The position numbers were made by a program, and so were the translations under genes. Shown piece after piece: positions 25,963-34,768 of a DNA stretch of 64,000 nucleotides. Under the pieces are notes generated by a model, which saw nothing but the letters and a program-made list of their open reading frames with translations, was not told where the DNA came from and searched no databases. The DNA lies in assembly GCF_963665995.1 (NCBI RefSeq), contig NZ_OY762512.1, positions 310,001 to 374,000 of the forward strand. The letters run 5' to 3'. This stretch comes from Pleurocapsa sp. FMAR1 (GTDB lineage Bacteria > Cyanobacteriota > Cyanobacteriia > Cyanobacteriales > Xenococcaceae). Every line of letters begins with the position of its first letter. The stretch's first letter is position 1.

Positions 25963-26673
25963 ATGGCTACATATATTGGTAATTCAGAAAGCGAAGATTT
26001 CCGATTCATTTTTCCCTTAAGTGCCGAAAATGATGAAATGGATGGTCGTGAGGGAGACGATACTATAGATGGTTACTTGGGTAATGATACTCTTCTAGGC
26101 TTTGATGGAAACGATAATATTAATGGTGGAGAAGGTGATGATTATGTAGCTGGAGAAGATGGTGACGACACTTTACTTGGCTACAATGGTCTAGATACTC
26201 TCTCAGGGGGGGAAGGTGATGATTTACTTTCTGGAGAATTAGATGGAGATATTCTCTTTGGCTTCAATGGAGACGATACTTTAGATGGTGGAGATGGTGA
26301 CGATCAACTCTTTGGGGAAGCTGATAATGATACTTTATTAGGGAGTTCGGGTAATGATATTTTGGTCGGTGGCGATGGGAACGATATCTTAGAAGGAGAG
26401 GCAGGAGATGATCTTCTTAATGGAGGTTTAGGGGCAGATACTTTTGTCTTTGCCACTATTTTAGGTACGGGAGTTGACACTATTCAGGACTTTTACTTTC
26501 AAGAAGATGACAAGATTGAAGTAGTTGCCGAAGGATTTGGTATAAATACCGATGAGATAGATCGCTTTACCTACGATCAAGGTTCAGGAGAAGTATCATT
26601 TGATGGCGAAGCTTTTGCCATTATCGAAGGGAACGTTAATTTTGTTCCTTTTGAAGATATTAATATTGTTTAG
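25963..26673 (+). CDS. RTX-type calcium-binding repeat protein
   Basis: 236 residues. From about residue 25 to 160 there are roughly a dozen nonapeptide repeats of the GGxGxDxLx kind, in pairs with aspartate-rich turns (for example [30 protein letters not shown]). The C-terminal block [21 protein letters not shown] matches the usual end of hemolysin-type proteins and probably carries the type I secretion signal. No enzymatic domain. It folds as a beta-roll with calcium. No secretion genes are adjacent, and an IS lies just upstream. Confidence 0.9.
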   Translation: MATYIGNSESEDFRFIFPLSAENDEMDGREGDDTIDGYLGNDTLLGFDGNDNINGGEGDDYVAGEDGDDTLLGYNGLDTLSGGEGDDLLSGELDGDILFGFNGDDTLDGGDGDDQLFGEADNDTLLGSSGNDILVGGDGNDILEGEAGDDLLNGGLGADTFVFATILGTGVDTIQDFYFQEDDKIEVVAEGFGINTDEIDRFTYDQGSGEVSFDGEAFAIIEGNVNFVPFEDINIV

Positions 26674-26768
26674 ATTAAGATCGATTTGATTGCTATCTTT
26701 CCAAAATAAAATTGTGCAGGCATTAATTAAAATGTCTGTTTTCTGTATATCTTAAACAAAAAAATCTT

Positions 26769-27158
26769 ATGTTAGAAATAATTTGTGCTGGTTCATTGGC
26801 TTTGTCGCTCAATATTTGTCAGAGAAAAAACTCAATTGAGTTAAATCCTATTCAGCAAAACATCGCCTTAGATAAAAAAGGTTATTTAGCTAAAGGTCAA
26901 CCTAACGAATCAAGGTACAGACAAGAAACAGATCGGGATTTGGGAAAAGATGAAATTGAATATAGAGATGGCAGAGGCAGCAGAGATTACCAAGAGGCCG
27001 AACAACGTCGAAGAGAAATAGAATATGGAAGCGATCGCGAAAATGAAAATGATATTTATTGGAATCGAGATAGACCTAGTAGAGAAGAAGATAAATACTA
27101 TAGAGACAACAGATCTAGACAAGAATATCCCAGCAGAAGCGAATATTATCGGCATTAA
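26769..27158 (+). CDS. Charged, Arg/Glu/Asp/Tyr-rich protein, unknown
   Basis: 129 residues. A short hydrophobic N-terminus (residues 2-16) could be a poor signal sequence. From residue 45 on it is dominated by R, D, E and Y (RDLGKDEIEYRDGRGSRDY), with no hydrophobic core, so it is probably disordered. Not recognised. It follows the RTX gene by 95 bp on the same strand; low complexity makes homology calls unreliable. Confidence 0.5.
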   Translation: MLEIICAGSLALSLNICQRKNSIELNPIQQNIALDKKGYLAKGQPNESRYRQETDRDLGKDEIEYRDGRGSRDYQEAEQRRREIEYGSDRENENDIYWNRDRPSREEDKYYRDNRSRQEYPSRSEYYRH

Positions 27159-27176
27159 TATGTAAAGTTAATTAAA

Positions 27177-28904
27177 TTAAATGCCATGACTTTTGCCAAT
27201 TACCCAGTGGCGACGAAAAAAGCGCGAGAGGCTAGATTCTTCAAGGGAAAGATAAATCGGTCTACCGTGAGGACAGGTGCGAGGATTGCGAGTAGCTTGC
27301 CATAAATCCAATAGATTTTGCATTTCTTTGATACTTAAAGTTGTACCGTTACGAATTGCGCTACGACAGGCACTAGCTACTTGAGCCGATCGCAAGTCTC
27401 CTCCCCAGCTTAACTCAATTAAAGCATCAGCACAGTCATCTCGATCAGCAAGTATTTTGGGTGCATTGCGAATTGCCCAAATGTTCTCGCCAAAAGGTTC
27501 GACGTTAATTTCTAGTTTCTGTAATTGCTCAAGCTGAGATTGTCTTAAATACTCTAAAGTAATGGGGGTTGTTAAAGGTACTAATTCCCAGCAGCTTTGT
27601 AACTGCTCGTATAATACTCTTTCATGGGCAATATGTTGTTCAACTAGCCATACTCCAGAAGAATGTTCTGCCACAATATAGGTTTTGTTGACTTGTGCTA
27701 CTGCCTTTAGCTTTAGAGAATTAAGTTGAGAAGGTGTGTTTGCTTCAAGTTTTTCGGTGAGATGGCGATCTACTTGATATTTGCCTGAAGCTTCGGCTAC
27801 CTTCAACATTTTACCGATTCGGCGATCGCCCACCGCAGCAGGAAGATTAACTATATTTAACTTTAAGGCTTGCGAAATTGCCTTGCTAGTTTCTGTCTGC
27901 CAATAAGCAAGAGAGTGAAGATAAATTTCGGTCTTAGCGGGGTGACGATTCCAATCAATTTGGCTAGGACAGGTATGAAGATGTAATAAACATACAGGAA
28001 AGCGATCGCGTGGCAGAGTTTTTGCCATACCGTTAAGAATAGTCTGCTCTAATTCAGGCGATCGCACATAGCGATTATTGACTGAAACTTTTACCCAGTC
28101 TGCCTTATGGCGATGGCAGCGATCTGGTAAACCCATGATTAATTCAATTTGGGAATTGAACTGCTGTTCGTTAACTATAAAAGAGGCTGAATTATCCTTT
28201 TTAAAAGGAGTAGGAATTTCTATTTTGAGATGGTGTAAGTCACTACTGCTGACTCTTCTAAGAAATTGAGGCAGGACATCTTTAGCGGTTGCACCAGGAC
28301 TAACATAAAACCAAGGACTATTATTTTGCTTAATTTGCCAAGTGATTTGTGGATGACACAGGGCAATTTGCTGAATTAGTTTTTGAACTGCCTTTAACTG
28401 CTGATTCAATGCTGGCAAACCTCGACGACGTACAGGAAGCTTGGCAAACAAGTTAGAAACGGTAATAATTGTGCCTGTGGCGATCGCTACTGCCGATTCA
28501 GGCTGAGATTTACCCTCAGAATAATTAACCTTCCAGCCAACAGGATCTAATTGATGCTTAGTACGGCTACAAATGTTTAAATCTGCTACTTGAGCAATAC
28601 TATGGAGAGCTTCACCCCTAAATCCCAAACTAGTAATGTACCAAAGATCTTTACGACTACGAATTTTACTAGTGCTGTGAGGTTGAGCGCAGATTCTTAA
28701 ATCATCTAAAGACATTCCCTTGCCATTGTCTATTACCTGAACTTGCCATAGTTCAGGATGCAGAGAAATCGTAATTCTATTTGCCCCTGCATCAAGGGAA
28801 TTTTCTACCAATTCTCTTACCACTGCTGCCAAAGAATCAATGACCTCTCCCGCAGCGATGAGATCGATCACCTCATCTGGTAAAGTTTGAATCTCACAAG
28901 GCAT
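27177..28904 (-). CDS. mutL: DNA mismatch repair protein MutL
   Basis: 575 residues. The N-terminal GHKL ATPase is clear: VRELVENSLDAGANRI near 28-43, VIDNGKGM near 55-62 and TSLGFRGEALHSI near 90-102. The C-terminal dimerisation domain has the CPHGRP motif near the end and a variant of the endonuclease motif, EQHIAHERVLYE, where the usual Asp is Glu and the Ala is Ile. The variant keeps the acidic and His residues, so nicking activity may remain. Single gene, no mutS beside it. Confidence 0.93.
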   Translation of the reverse strand: MPCEIQTLPDEVIDLIAAGEVIDSLAAVVRELVENSLDAGANRITISLHPELWQVQVIDNGKGMSLDDLRICAQPHSTSKIRSRKDLWYITSLGFRGEALHSIAQVADLNICSRTKHQLDPVGWKVNYSEGKSQPESAVAIATGTIITVSNLFAKLPVRRRGLPALNQQLKAVQKLIQQIALCHPQITWQIKQNNSPWFYVSPGATAKDVLPQFLRRVSSSDLHHLKIEIPTPFKKDNSASFIVNEQQFNSQIELIMGLPDRCHRHKADWVKVSVNNRYVRSPELEQTILNGMAKTLPRDRFPVCLLHLHTCPSQIDWNRHPAKTEIYLHSLAYWQTETSKAISQALKLNIVNLPAAVGDRRIGKMLKVAEASGKYQVDRHLTEKLEANTPSQLNSLKLKAVAQVNKTYIVAEHSSGVWLVEQHIAHERVLYEQLQSCWELVPLTTPITLEYLRQSQLEQLQKLEINVEPFGENIWAIRNAPKILADRDDCADALIELSWGGDLRSAQVASACRSAIRNGTTLSIKEMQNLLDLWQATRNPRTCPHGRPIYLSLEESSLSRFFRRHWVIGKSHGI

Positions 28905-29375
28905 ACACTTCTGAATTTAGTTGGGAAACTACGTAAACAAAGGCTTTTAGAACTTAAATATCAGGGCGTGTCATCAAATTTAAGCGTACCTTATGCTCAT
29001 TTATCCTACCCTGTTATTGGTTAAGTAATTAACGTCTGGTGTGAATCAAAAACGTCTAATTTTCTCGCATTATATTTGAAATTTATCTGTGAAAACCGTA
29101 TTTATTCCTGGGGTAACTTTCCCCCAGACCCCGCTCTCGCGCACAGTTGCGGCTAAAGCCTTACTCTTGCGCCTGACGGCGACGCGGGGTCGCTCGCCTG
29201 TTGGGGACGTTACGACCCTCCCCAAACCCCTTCCGTAAAACTCAAAATCTGGCTTTCTCTTGCTCAAATAATTTCTAGGGGTTTTAGTCCAAAATTTAAT
29301 TTTTTTAAGCTGAGTTTGTAAAAAATATCTTTTTATCATATAACCGATGACCGCGGAAGAACATAATTAGTAATT
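28905..29375. repeat. Spacer with GC-rich palindromic repeat cluster
   Basis: 471 bp without a convincing gene. Between about 29109 and 29232 it is much more GC-rich than its surroundings and holds three hairpins: CTGGGG...CCCCAG, GACCCCGC (29127-29134) with GCGGGGTC (29184-29191), and TTGGGGA...TCCCCAA. This is a dispersed-repeat cluster; the open frame that crosses it is an artefact. Confidence 0.6.
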
Positions 29376-30122
29376 TTAAAGACTTTTAACAGTCCCCTTT
29401 GATGTAGAGTCCTCCACAAAGTTTTGGGAAATAGCCCAAGCTGTATTGATTAGCTGCATCGCTTTTTCTGAGCCATCCAAATCTGGATGATATTTAAAGC
29501 TCATTTTAAGATACGAAGAACGTCCAAAAAGCGCAAAGGCTACTGCATACCAAATTAGATCTAAACCATCGACAATATAATTTTGATAGGTTTTATATTC
29601 TTCTAGGTTACGAGCTACTAGCTGCTGATACATCTTTTCGGCATTAGGTAATGCTTGCCTAATTTCATCAATGGAAATTGAGTAATTGGCGTAGCTGTTG
29701 GGATTAGTTTCGGGAATTTCTGGAGTTTCTGAAACAACCGCGTATGTATCTAAACTAATGATAGGTTGATTGAGAGCCGTTTGCTGGTCGTCCTCTACTG
29801 AGATATTAGAAACAGAAGAATATAAAGTATTTAATAAATCTTGATTATCTTGACATTCGGCGTGTAGTTCTAAAAACTCTTGGGATAAATTAGCAATACG
29901 CTTTAATTTACTTAGTTTAGGTCTTAATTCCTCAGCTTGGGTATACAGCCTTAAAGCCTCTTCATCAAGCTGATTACGAAGCTGTTGTTTCTCCTGTAGC
30001 TTTGTTTCCAACTCGACTATACGTTGATTAACCTTTGCTTGTTCTTGCTGATTAACTTTTTCCTGTCGCTCAATCTGCTCTAGCTGAGACTTTATTTGGG
30101 CAATAGTCTCCATTATGTTCAT
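29376..30122 (-). CDS. Coiled-coil protein with C-terminal J-like segment
   Basis: 248 residues. The first 100 form a long coiled coil (Gln/Glu/Lys/Leu heptads, QIKSQLEQIERQEK onwards). A linker leads to a C-terminal region with KYHPDLDGSEKAMQLINTA near 215-233, which looks like helix II-HPD-helix III of a DnaJ domain. A C-terminal J domain after a coiled coil would suit a Hsp70 co-chaperone. Exact family not recognised. Confidence 0.6.
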   Translation of the reverse strand: MNIMETIAQIKSQLEQIERQEKVNQQEQAKVNQRIVELETKLQEKQQLRNQLDEEALRLYTQAEELRPKLSKLKRIANLSQEFLELHAECQDNQDLLNTLYSSVSNISVEDDQQTALNQPIISLDTYAVVSETPEIPETNPNSYANYSISIDEIRQALPNAEKMYQQLVARNLEEYKTYQNYIVDGLDLIWYAVAFALFGRSSYLKMSFKYHPDLDGSEKAMQLINTAWAISQNFVEDSTSKGTVKSL

Positions 30123-30208
30123 ATTTTTATAATCAATTATGTTTAGATACGGTCGATCAATAATTATTAATTTTAGTTAGCTGAAAATTGCTTTAGCCTG
30201 CATTAGTT

Positions 30209-30337
30209 ACTGACGTTACGCATTTAATCTAACTGCGGTGAAGGGGTGACGAGGAGCGTAGTCTAGCTGAACCGTCCCCAAGTCTCCAAGTCCCCAAGTC
30301 CCCAAGCTTTACAGATCGATGAGTGCGTAACATCAGT
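30209..30337. mobile_element. MITE-like element with 5-bp target duplication
   Basis: 129 bp. The ends ACTGACGTTACGCA (30209-30222) and TGCGTAACATCAGT (30324-30337) are inverted copies with 13 of 14 matches. TAGTT lies directly outside both ends (30204-30208 and 30338-30342), a 5-bp target duplication. The interior is non-coding and contains a CCCCAAGT tandem array. Confidence 0.6.
30275..30307. repeat. Short tandem repeat, about 9-bp unit
   Basis: About four tandem copies of TCCCCAAGT, one with a base change, inside the 129-bp element. Confidence 0.6.
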
Positions 30338-30432
30338 TAGTTAGTTATAGCTATAGGTTTTTAAATTATGACATTAGATTTAGGTAAGGGAGAATGGCGA
30401 TTCACTGTTCTTTTAGAGTAGCAATAGAGTTT

Positions 30433-31602
30433 TTAGGCGATCGCAATTTGGGCATCTAAAATTGCTTGTCTTGCCCAGCGATCGGCAGCTAAAATATCAT
30501 CTAAGTTAGGTTGAGCAGTGTTTTGAGTACCAAAGCGATCGCAAACTTGCTCAATTAAACGAGGAATATTTAAAAAGTCAATTTTCTCGCTCAAAAATAA
30601 CGCCACCGCCTGTTCATTAGCTGCATTCAAAACCGCAGGCATCAATCCCCCTGCTCTTCCCGCAGCATAAGCAAGCTGCATACAGGGATATTTTTTGTGG
30701 TCAGGCTCACGAAAAGTCAAGTCCCCTGCTTTAACTAAATCTAACTGTTCCCATTCGGTAAAGATTCTTTCTGGCCAAGATAGGGCATAAAGTAAAGGTA
30801 AACGCATATCAGCCCAGCCCAACTGTGCTAAGACAGAAGTATCCTGAACTTCAATGAGCGAATGGATAATACTCTGGGGATGAATAACAATATCAATGCG
30901 ATCGTAATCAACGTCAAATAAATAATGTGCCTCGATTACCTCCAAGCCTTTGTTCATCAGCGTTGCTGAATCAATCGTAATTTTTTGTCCCATTGACCAG
31001 TTAGGGTGCTTGAGGGCATCTTTAACCGTCACCGAGGCTAATTTCTCGATGGGCAAATCCCGAAAAGACCCCCCTGAAGCGGTCAAAATAATACGTCGTA
31101 ACCCTCCTTCGGGAATACCCTGAAGACATTGAAAAATTGCCGAATGTTCTGAATCAGCAGGAAGTAGCTTAACCTGATGTTTTTTGACCAGGGGTAAGAC
31201 TACAGGCGCACCTGCAATCAAAGTTTCTTTGTTAGCTAAAGCAATATCTTTCCCAGCTTCGATAGCTGCAATGGTGGGCAATAAACCCGCACAGCCGACA
31301 ATTCCTGTAACTACGCTTTGGGCATCGCCGTAACGAGCGACTTCACAAATGCCTTCTTGACCAACCAATATCTGAGGCTTATTGGGCAAAAAAGCGATCG
31401 CCTCTTTTAATTGTGCCAACTTTTTTTCATTGCCTAAAGCAACTATTTCTGGCTGAAACTTATCAATTTGTTTAGCTAAAAGAGCAACATTACTCCCTGC
31501 GGCTAAACCCACCACCCGAAATTTATCAGGATTATCAGTAACAATATCCAGGGTTTGTGTGCCAATAGAACCAGTAGACCCCAAAATAGTAATTGCTTTC
31601 AT
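30433..31602 (-). CDS. dxr: 1-deoxy-D-xylulose 5-phosphate reductoisomerase
   Basis: I place the start at ATG 31602 ([13 protein letters not shown]), 11 codons inside the longest frame, because the NADPH-binding GSTGSIG should be near the N-terminus. That gives 389 residues, normal for the family. ANKETLIAG and [12 protein letters not shown] carry the substrate- and metal-binding residues, [10 protein letters not shown] follows, and [21 protein letters not shown] is the flexible-loop region. It converts DXP to MEP in the plastid-type isoprenoid pathway. It follows the phosphohexomutase on the same strand. Confidence 0.95.
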   Translation of the reverse strand: MKAITILGSTGSIGTQTLDIVTDNPDKFRVVGLAAGSNVALLAKQIDKFQPEIVALGNEKKLAQLKEAIAFLPNKPQILVGQEGICEVARYGDAQSVVTGIVGCAGLLPTIAAIEAGKDIALANKETLIAGAPVVLPLVKKHQVKLLPADSEHSAIFQCLQGIPEGGLRRIILTASGGSFRDLPIEKLASVTVKDALKHPNWSMGQKITIDSATLMNKGLEVIEAHYLFDVDYDRIDIVIHPQSIIHSLIEVQDTSVLAQLGWADMRLPLLYALSWPERIFTEWEQLDLVKAGDLTFREPDHKKYPCMQLAYAAGRAGGLMPAVLNAANEQAVALFLSEKIDFLNIPRLIEQVCDRFGTQNTAQPNLDDILAADRWARQAILDAQIAIA

Positions 31603-31719
31603 GTTTTTTATATAGCGACTAATATCTCTCATCACTATATGTTCTTGAGTGGGCTGAAGTTAAGATTTTTTTAGATAAGTCCTCATAACAATGTTTCAGA
31701 TCTAACCGCCCCAACTGCT

Positions 31720-33252
31720 CTACAAATAGCTTTTCAAAGCTGATAAATCTAATAATTCAAAGCCTTGCAAAAACTCTAGTAGTCTAGCTGCTATTTTACT
31801 TATACCCTGGGCAGCGTTGGACTCAATATTTAAGGGAATAACAGGATCGTGAAGAGATAAGCGCAATAAAAACCAGCCAGCTTCGTCCTCAGATTTGCAA
31901 GCTATTCTTACTCCTTCATAGTTGTTGGGTACAGTCTCCCAATCTGCTTGAGTATTGGCAAACTCTTTTAACTGCTCGATTACATTATTACCGTAAGTCT
32001 GAAAATCAGCAGTCTTTATCTTTAAGCGAAATTCTTCGCTGGCTGCTGGCTCTTGTAAACTGCTAGTCAGATCTGTAATTAGTTTTCCCTGCAATTTAGT
32101 TCTGGCTAATTCAACTAACAGTTTTGTGGCTAGATATGCCCCATCATCAAGAAAATAATTTTCCTTCATTGCCCCATGTCCAGAGGTTTCAATTGCCAGC
32201 CAAGATTCCTCTCCAGAATTATCTAGCCTAATCGATTCATTAATCACGTTTTTATATCCTCGTCTAAAACGATGATGTTTCCCCCCTAGCTGCTGTTCAA
32301 TAAATTGAGTTAAGCCGTCTGAGGTTATTGAATCGGTGACTATAGTTGAGCCTGGATGTTCTCGTAAGACAATTGCTGCAATTAAGGCAATCATGCGGTT
32401 TCGATTTAGCTCATTTCCCTGGCGGTCTACGGCTGCTGCGCGATCTACATCCGTATCAAATATAATTCCTAAATCGGCTTGATGATCGACAACAGCCTTA
32501 CAAATTGCCTCCATTGCTTCTTTGTTTTCTGGATTGGGAACATGATTGGGAAACGTACCATCAGGATCGAGAAACTGGCTACCTGTCGTATCTGCCCCTA
32601 GAGGTTTTAGGACTCGATCTACATAAAATCCTCCTGCACCATTCCCCGCATCTACCACTATTTTTAAGCCTGTCAAGGGTTGCTCAAAGTTATCAAGGTT
32701 ATTTACTCCCTGACGAACAGTCTCGACTAACCTGGCTGCATAAATAGTCATAAAATCTCGCTTGGTAGCTTCTCCTTTGGCTGCACCGATAGTTAGTTCT
32801 TCGGCTTCGGCGATCGCCAAAATAGCGGTAATATCTGGTTTTCCTAAACCACCTTGGGGAGTAAAAAACTTCAGCCCATTACGGTTAAAGGGTAAATGAC
32901 TAGCGGTGAGCATAATTGCCCCATCACAGTTAAATCCATCTGTGACGGTACTCATAAACATAGCGGGAGTAGAGGCAATATCGAAGTCATAAACTTTACA
33001 TCCTGCGAGCGCAATTCCCTCGATCGCGGACTGACTCAGGGCGTTTCCAGATAAACGGCTATCTCGCCCCACTGCAATTGTTATCTCCTCCTCTGGTTTA
33101 TTAGCCTGTCCCTTTAGCCACTGGACAAAAGCATTACCAAGAGTTTTAGCTACATCAGAAGTTAAATTAACCGCCTCATCAGCAACGCCCTCTAGGGCAA
33201 CTCCACGAATATCAGAGCCATTTTGCAGCTTTTTCCAGTCGATGTTATTCAT
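31720..33252 (-). CDS. Phosphomannomutase/phosphoglucomutase family protein
   Basis: The start is best placed at ATG 33252 (NNIDWKKLQNGSDIRG), 20 codons inside the longest frame, giving 510 residues. The four family loops are present: GSDIRGV at the N-terminus, the phosphoserine loop TASHLPFNRNG, the metal loop FDTDVDRAA, and a sugar-specificity segment ETSGHGAMKENYFLDDGAY. The long C-terminal phosphate-binding domain (EGVRIACKSEDEAGWFLLR) is complete. It interconverts hexose 1- and 6-phosphates. Whether mannose or glucose is preferred is not shown. Confidence 0.85.
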   Translation of the reverse strand: MNNIDWKKLQNGSDIRGVALEGVADEAVNLTSDVAKTLGNAFVQWLKGQANKPEEEITIAVGRDSRLSGNALSQSAIEGIALAGCKVYDFDIASTPAMFMSTVTDGFNCDGAIMLTASHLPFNRNGLKFFTPQGGLGKPDITAILAIAEAEELTIGAAKGEATKRDFMTIYAARLVETVRQGVNNLDNFEQPLTGLKIVVDAGNGAGGFYVDRVLKPLGADTTGSQFLDPDGTFPNHVPNPENKEAMEAICKAVVDHQADLGIIFDTDVDRAAAVDRQGNELNRNRMIALIAAIVLREHPGSTIVTDSITSDGLTQFIEQQLGGKHHRFRRGYKNVINESIRLDNSGEESWLAIETSGHGAMKENYFLDDGAYLATKLLVELARTKLQGKLITDLTSSLQEPAASEEFRLKIKTADFQTYGNNVIEQLKEFANTQADWETVPNNYEGVRIACKSEDEAGWFLLRLSLHDPVIPLNIESNAAQGISKIAARLLEFLQGFELLDLSALKSYL

Positions 33253-33312
33253 TGTTTTAATAGCTAAAGTTATCTTTGAGCGGGAAAATGAAACTGCTTG
33301 TCCCAAGTCCAA

Positions 33313-33676
33313 TAATAGCTATAGCCTCAAATTCTGCAAAATCTTGGTTATTCAGGCAAAAAAATAGCCCACCGCCACGCCGTTTTACCTTAGTTTATGA
33401 CCTGGAATACCAGGGTGGGAATTGGCTGCTCCAGTTTCTGTTTCCGAGTACTGGCTCGGTATACTGCCACCAGAGCTATTGCTATTCCCGACATAAATCA
33501 AGCATAGATCAATAAACTTGAGAGGTAGTCACCAACGTGGTAGTGGTACTTTATCCATCATAATCAGTTTTGAGAATTTAGCAAGAGGCATTGATAAGGG
33601 ATAAAGATAATTGTTCATTGATAATTGATAGACGATAGTATGAGATGAAGCTAATTAAGTTACTCTCAAAAAGACA
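33313..33676. other. Spacer upstream of NAD kinase
   Basis: 364 bp with no convincing gene. It holds two small perfect hairpins, CCTGG-AATA-CCAGG and CCGAG-TACTGG-CTCGG, in the region 33400-33465, and AT-rich repeats (TTGATAATTGATAG) at about 33617-33630. Confidence 0.45.
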
Positions 33677-34603
33677 GTGGAATTAAAACGCGCAATTATT
33701 GCCTACAAAGCAGGAGACAAGAATAGCAGACAGTGGGCAGAAAAATGTGCCAGAGAGCTAGAAACTCGTAACTGTCAGGTTTTAATCGGACCAAGCGGTA
33801 TCAAAGATAATCCCTATCCTGTCTTTTTGGCTTCTTCAGTGGTCAAAATTGACCTGGCAATAATTTTGGGCGGAGATGGGACGGTTTTGGCTGCTGCCAG
33901 ACAACTAGCTCCTGAGAGGATACCTATTTTGGCGGTAAATGTGGGAGGACATTTGGGTTTTTTGACCGAACCCTTTGAATTATTTCAAGATAGTGAACAG
34001 ATATGGGATCGTTTGCAGTCAGATCTTTATGCCGTGCATAAACGCATGATGCTACAGGCGCAGCTATATGAGGGAGGAACACAATTAACCTCCGTCAGCG
34101 AAATATTTTATTGCCTTAATGAGATGTGCATTAAACCTGCTAGTATCGATCGGATGCCTACTTCGGTTTTGGAACTGGAGGCAGATGGACAGGTAGTAGA
34201 TCAATATAGCGGTGATGGTCTATTAGTTTCAACTCCTACAGGCTCTACGGGCTATACTGTCTCAGCTAATGGTCCTATTTTACATCCAGATCTGTGGGCG
34301 ATCGCCGTTACGCCGATATGTCCTCTTAGTCTGTCTGGTCGTCCATTGGTTTTGCCCCCTGGTAGCGTAGTTAGCGTCTGTCCAATTAGAGACTATGAGG
34401 TTAATACTAAGCTGTGGACAGATGGTGCTTTGGGGACAACGGTTTGGCCTGGTCAAAGAGTAGTGATTAAAATGGCAAATTGTCACGCGCATTTTATTAT
34501 TTTGCGAGAAAGCTATTCTTTTTATGACACCCTTAGAGAAAAACTACAGTGGGCAGGTACTAGGGTGCATTATAAAGATAAAAAAAGCTTTTACCAAAAA
34601 TGA
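33677..34603 (+). CDS. nadK: NAD kinase
   Basis: 308 residues starting at GTG. The diacylglycerol-kinase-like signature ILGGDGTVLAAARQ lies near 63-76, followed by AVNVGGHLGFLTE and later LNEMCIKPASIDRM and STPTGSTGYTVSANGP, the NAD-binding NE/D and glycine-rich loops. It phosphorylates NAD to NADP. Cyanobacteria usually have two nadK genes; this could be either. Confidence 0.95.
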   Translation: MELKRAIIAYKAGDKNSRQWAEKCARELETRNCQVLIGPSGIKDNPYPVFLASSVVKIDLAIILGGDGTVLAAARQLAPERIPILAVNVGGHLGFLTEPFELFQDSEQIWDRLQSDLYAVHKRMMLQAQLYEGGTQLTSVSEIFYCLNEMCIKPASIDRMPTSVLELEADGQVVDQYSGDGLLVSTPTGSTGYTVSANGPILHPDLWAIAVTPICPLSLSGRPLVLPPGSVVSVCPIRDYEVNTKLWTDGALGTTVWPGQRVVIKMANCHAHFIILRESYSFYDTLREKLQWAGTRVHYKDKKSFYQK

Positions 34604-34703
34604 ATACCAATATAATTAATGCTCTCAAAAGTTAAGATAAATATTATTTTAAATAAGTAAGTAGGCAGAACTAAATATAAAACCGAATAAGCAAGATTTT
34701 ATT

Positions 34704-34762
34704 CCCTACTTTCTACTTCTTACTTCTTACTTTTTACCTACTACCCACTACCTTCTACCTCT
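34704..34762. repeat. Pyrimidine-rich degenerate tandem repeat
   Basis: Runs of CTTCTTACTTCTTAC, TTTTTACCTACTACC and CACTACCTTCTACC just before the MscS start codon. It is a degenerate heptamer-type repeat of the sort common in cyanobacteria. It covers the place where a ribosome-binding site would be, so none is visible. Confidence 0.6.
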
Positions 34763-34768
34763 CAATTA

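Noticed and set aside
29070-29339. 89-residue open frame on the minus strand
   Set aside because: It crosses the GC-rich palindromic repeat cluster and has low-complexity, repeat-derived sequence; no ribosome-binding site.
30961-30975. GCGTTGCTGAATC string matching the MITE end
   Set aside because: It falls inside the conserved coding sequence of dxr and has no partner end nearby.
33276-33515. 79-residue open frame upstream of NAD kinase
   Set aside because: It overlaps the start region of the phosphohexomutase on the other strand and runs through small hairpins; sequence is not protein-like.
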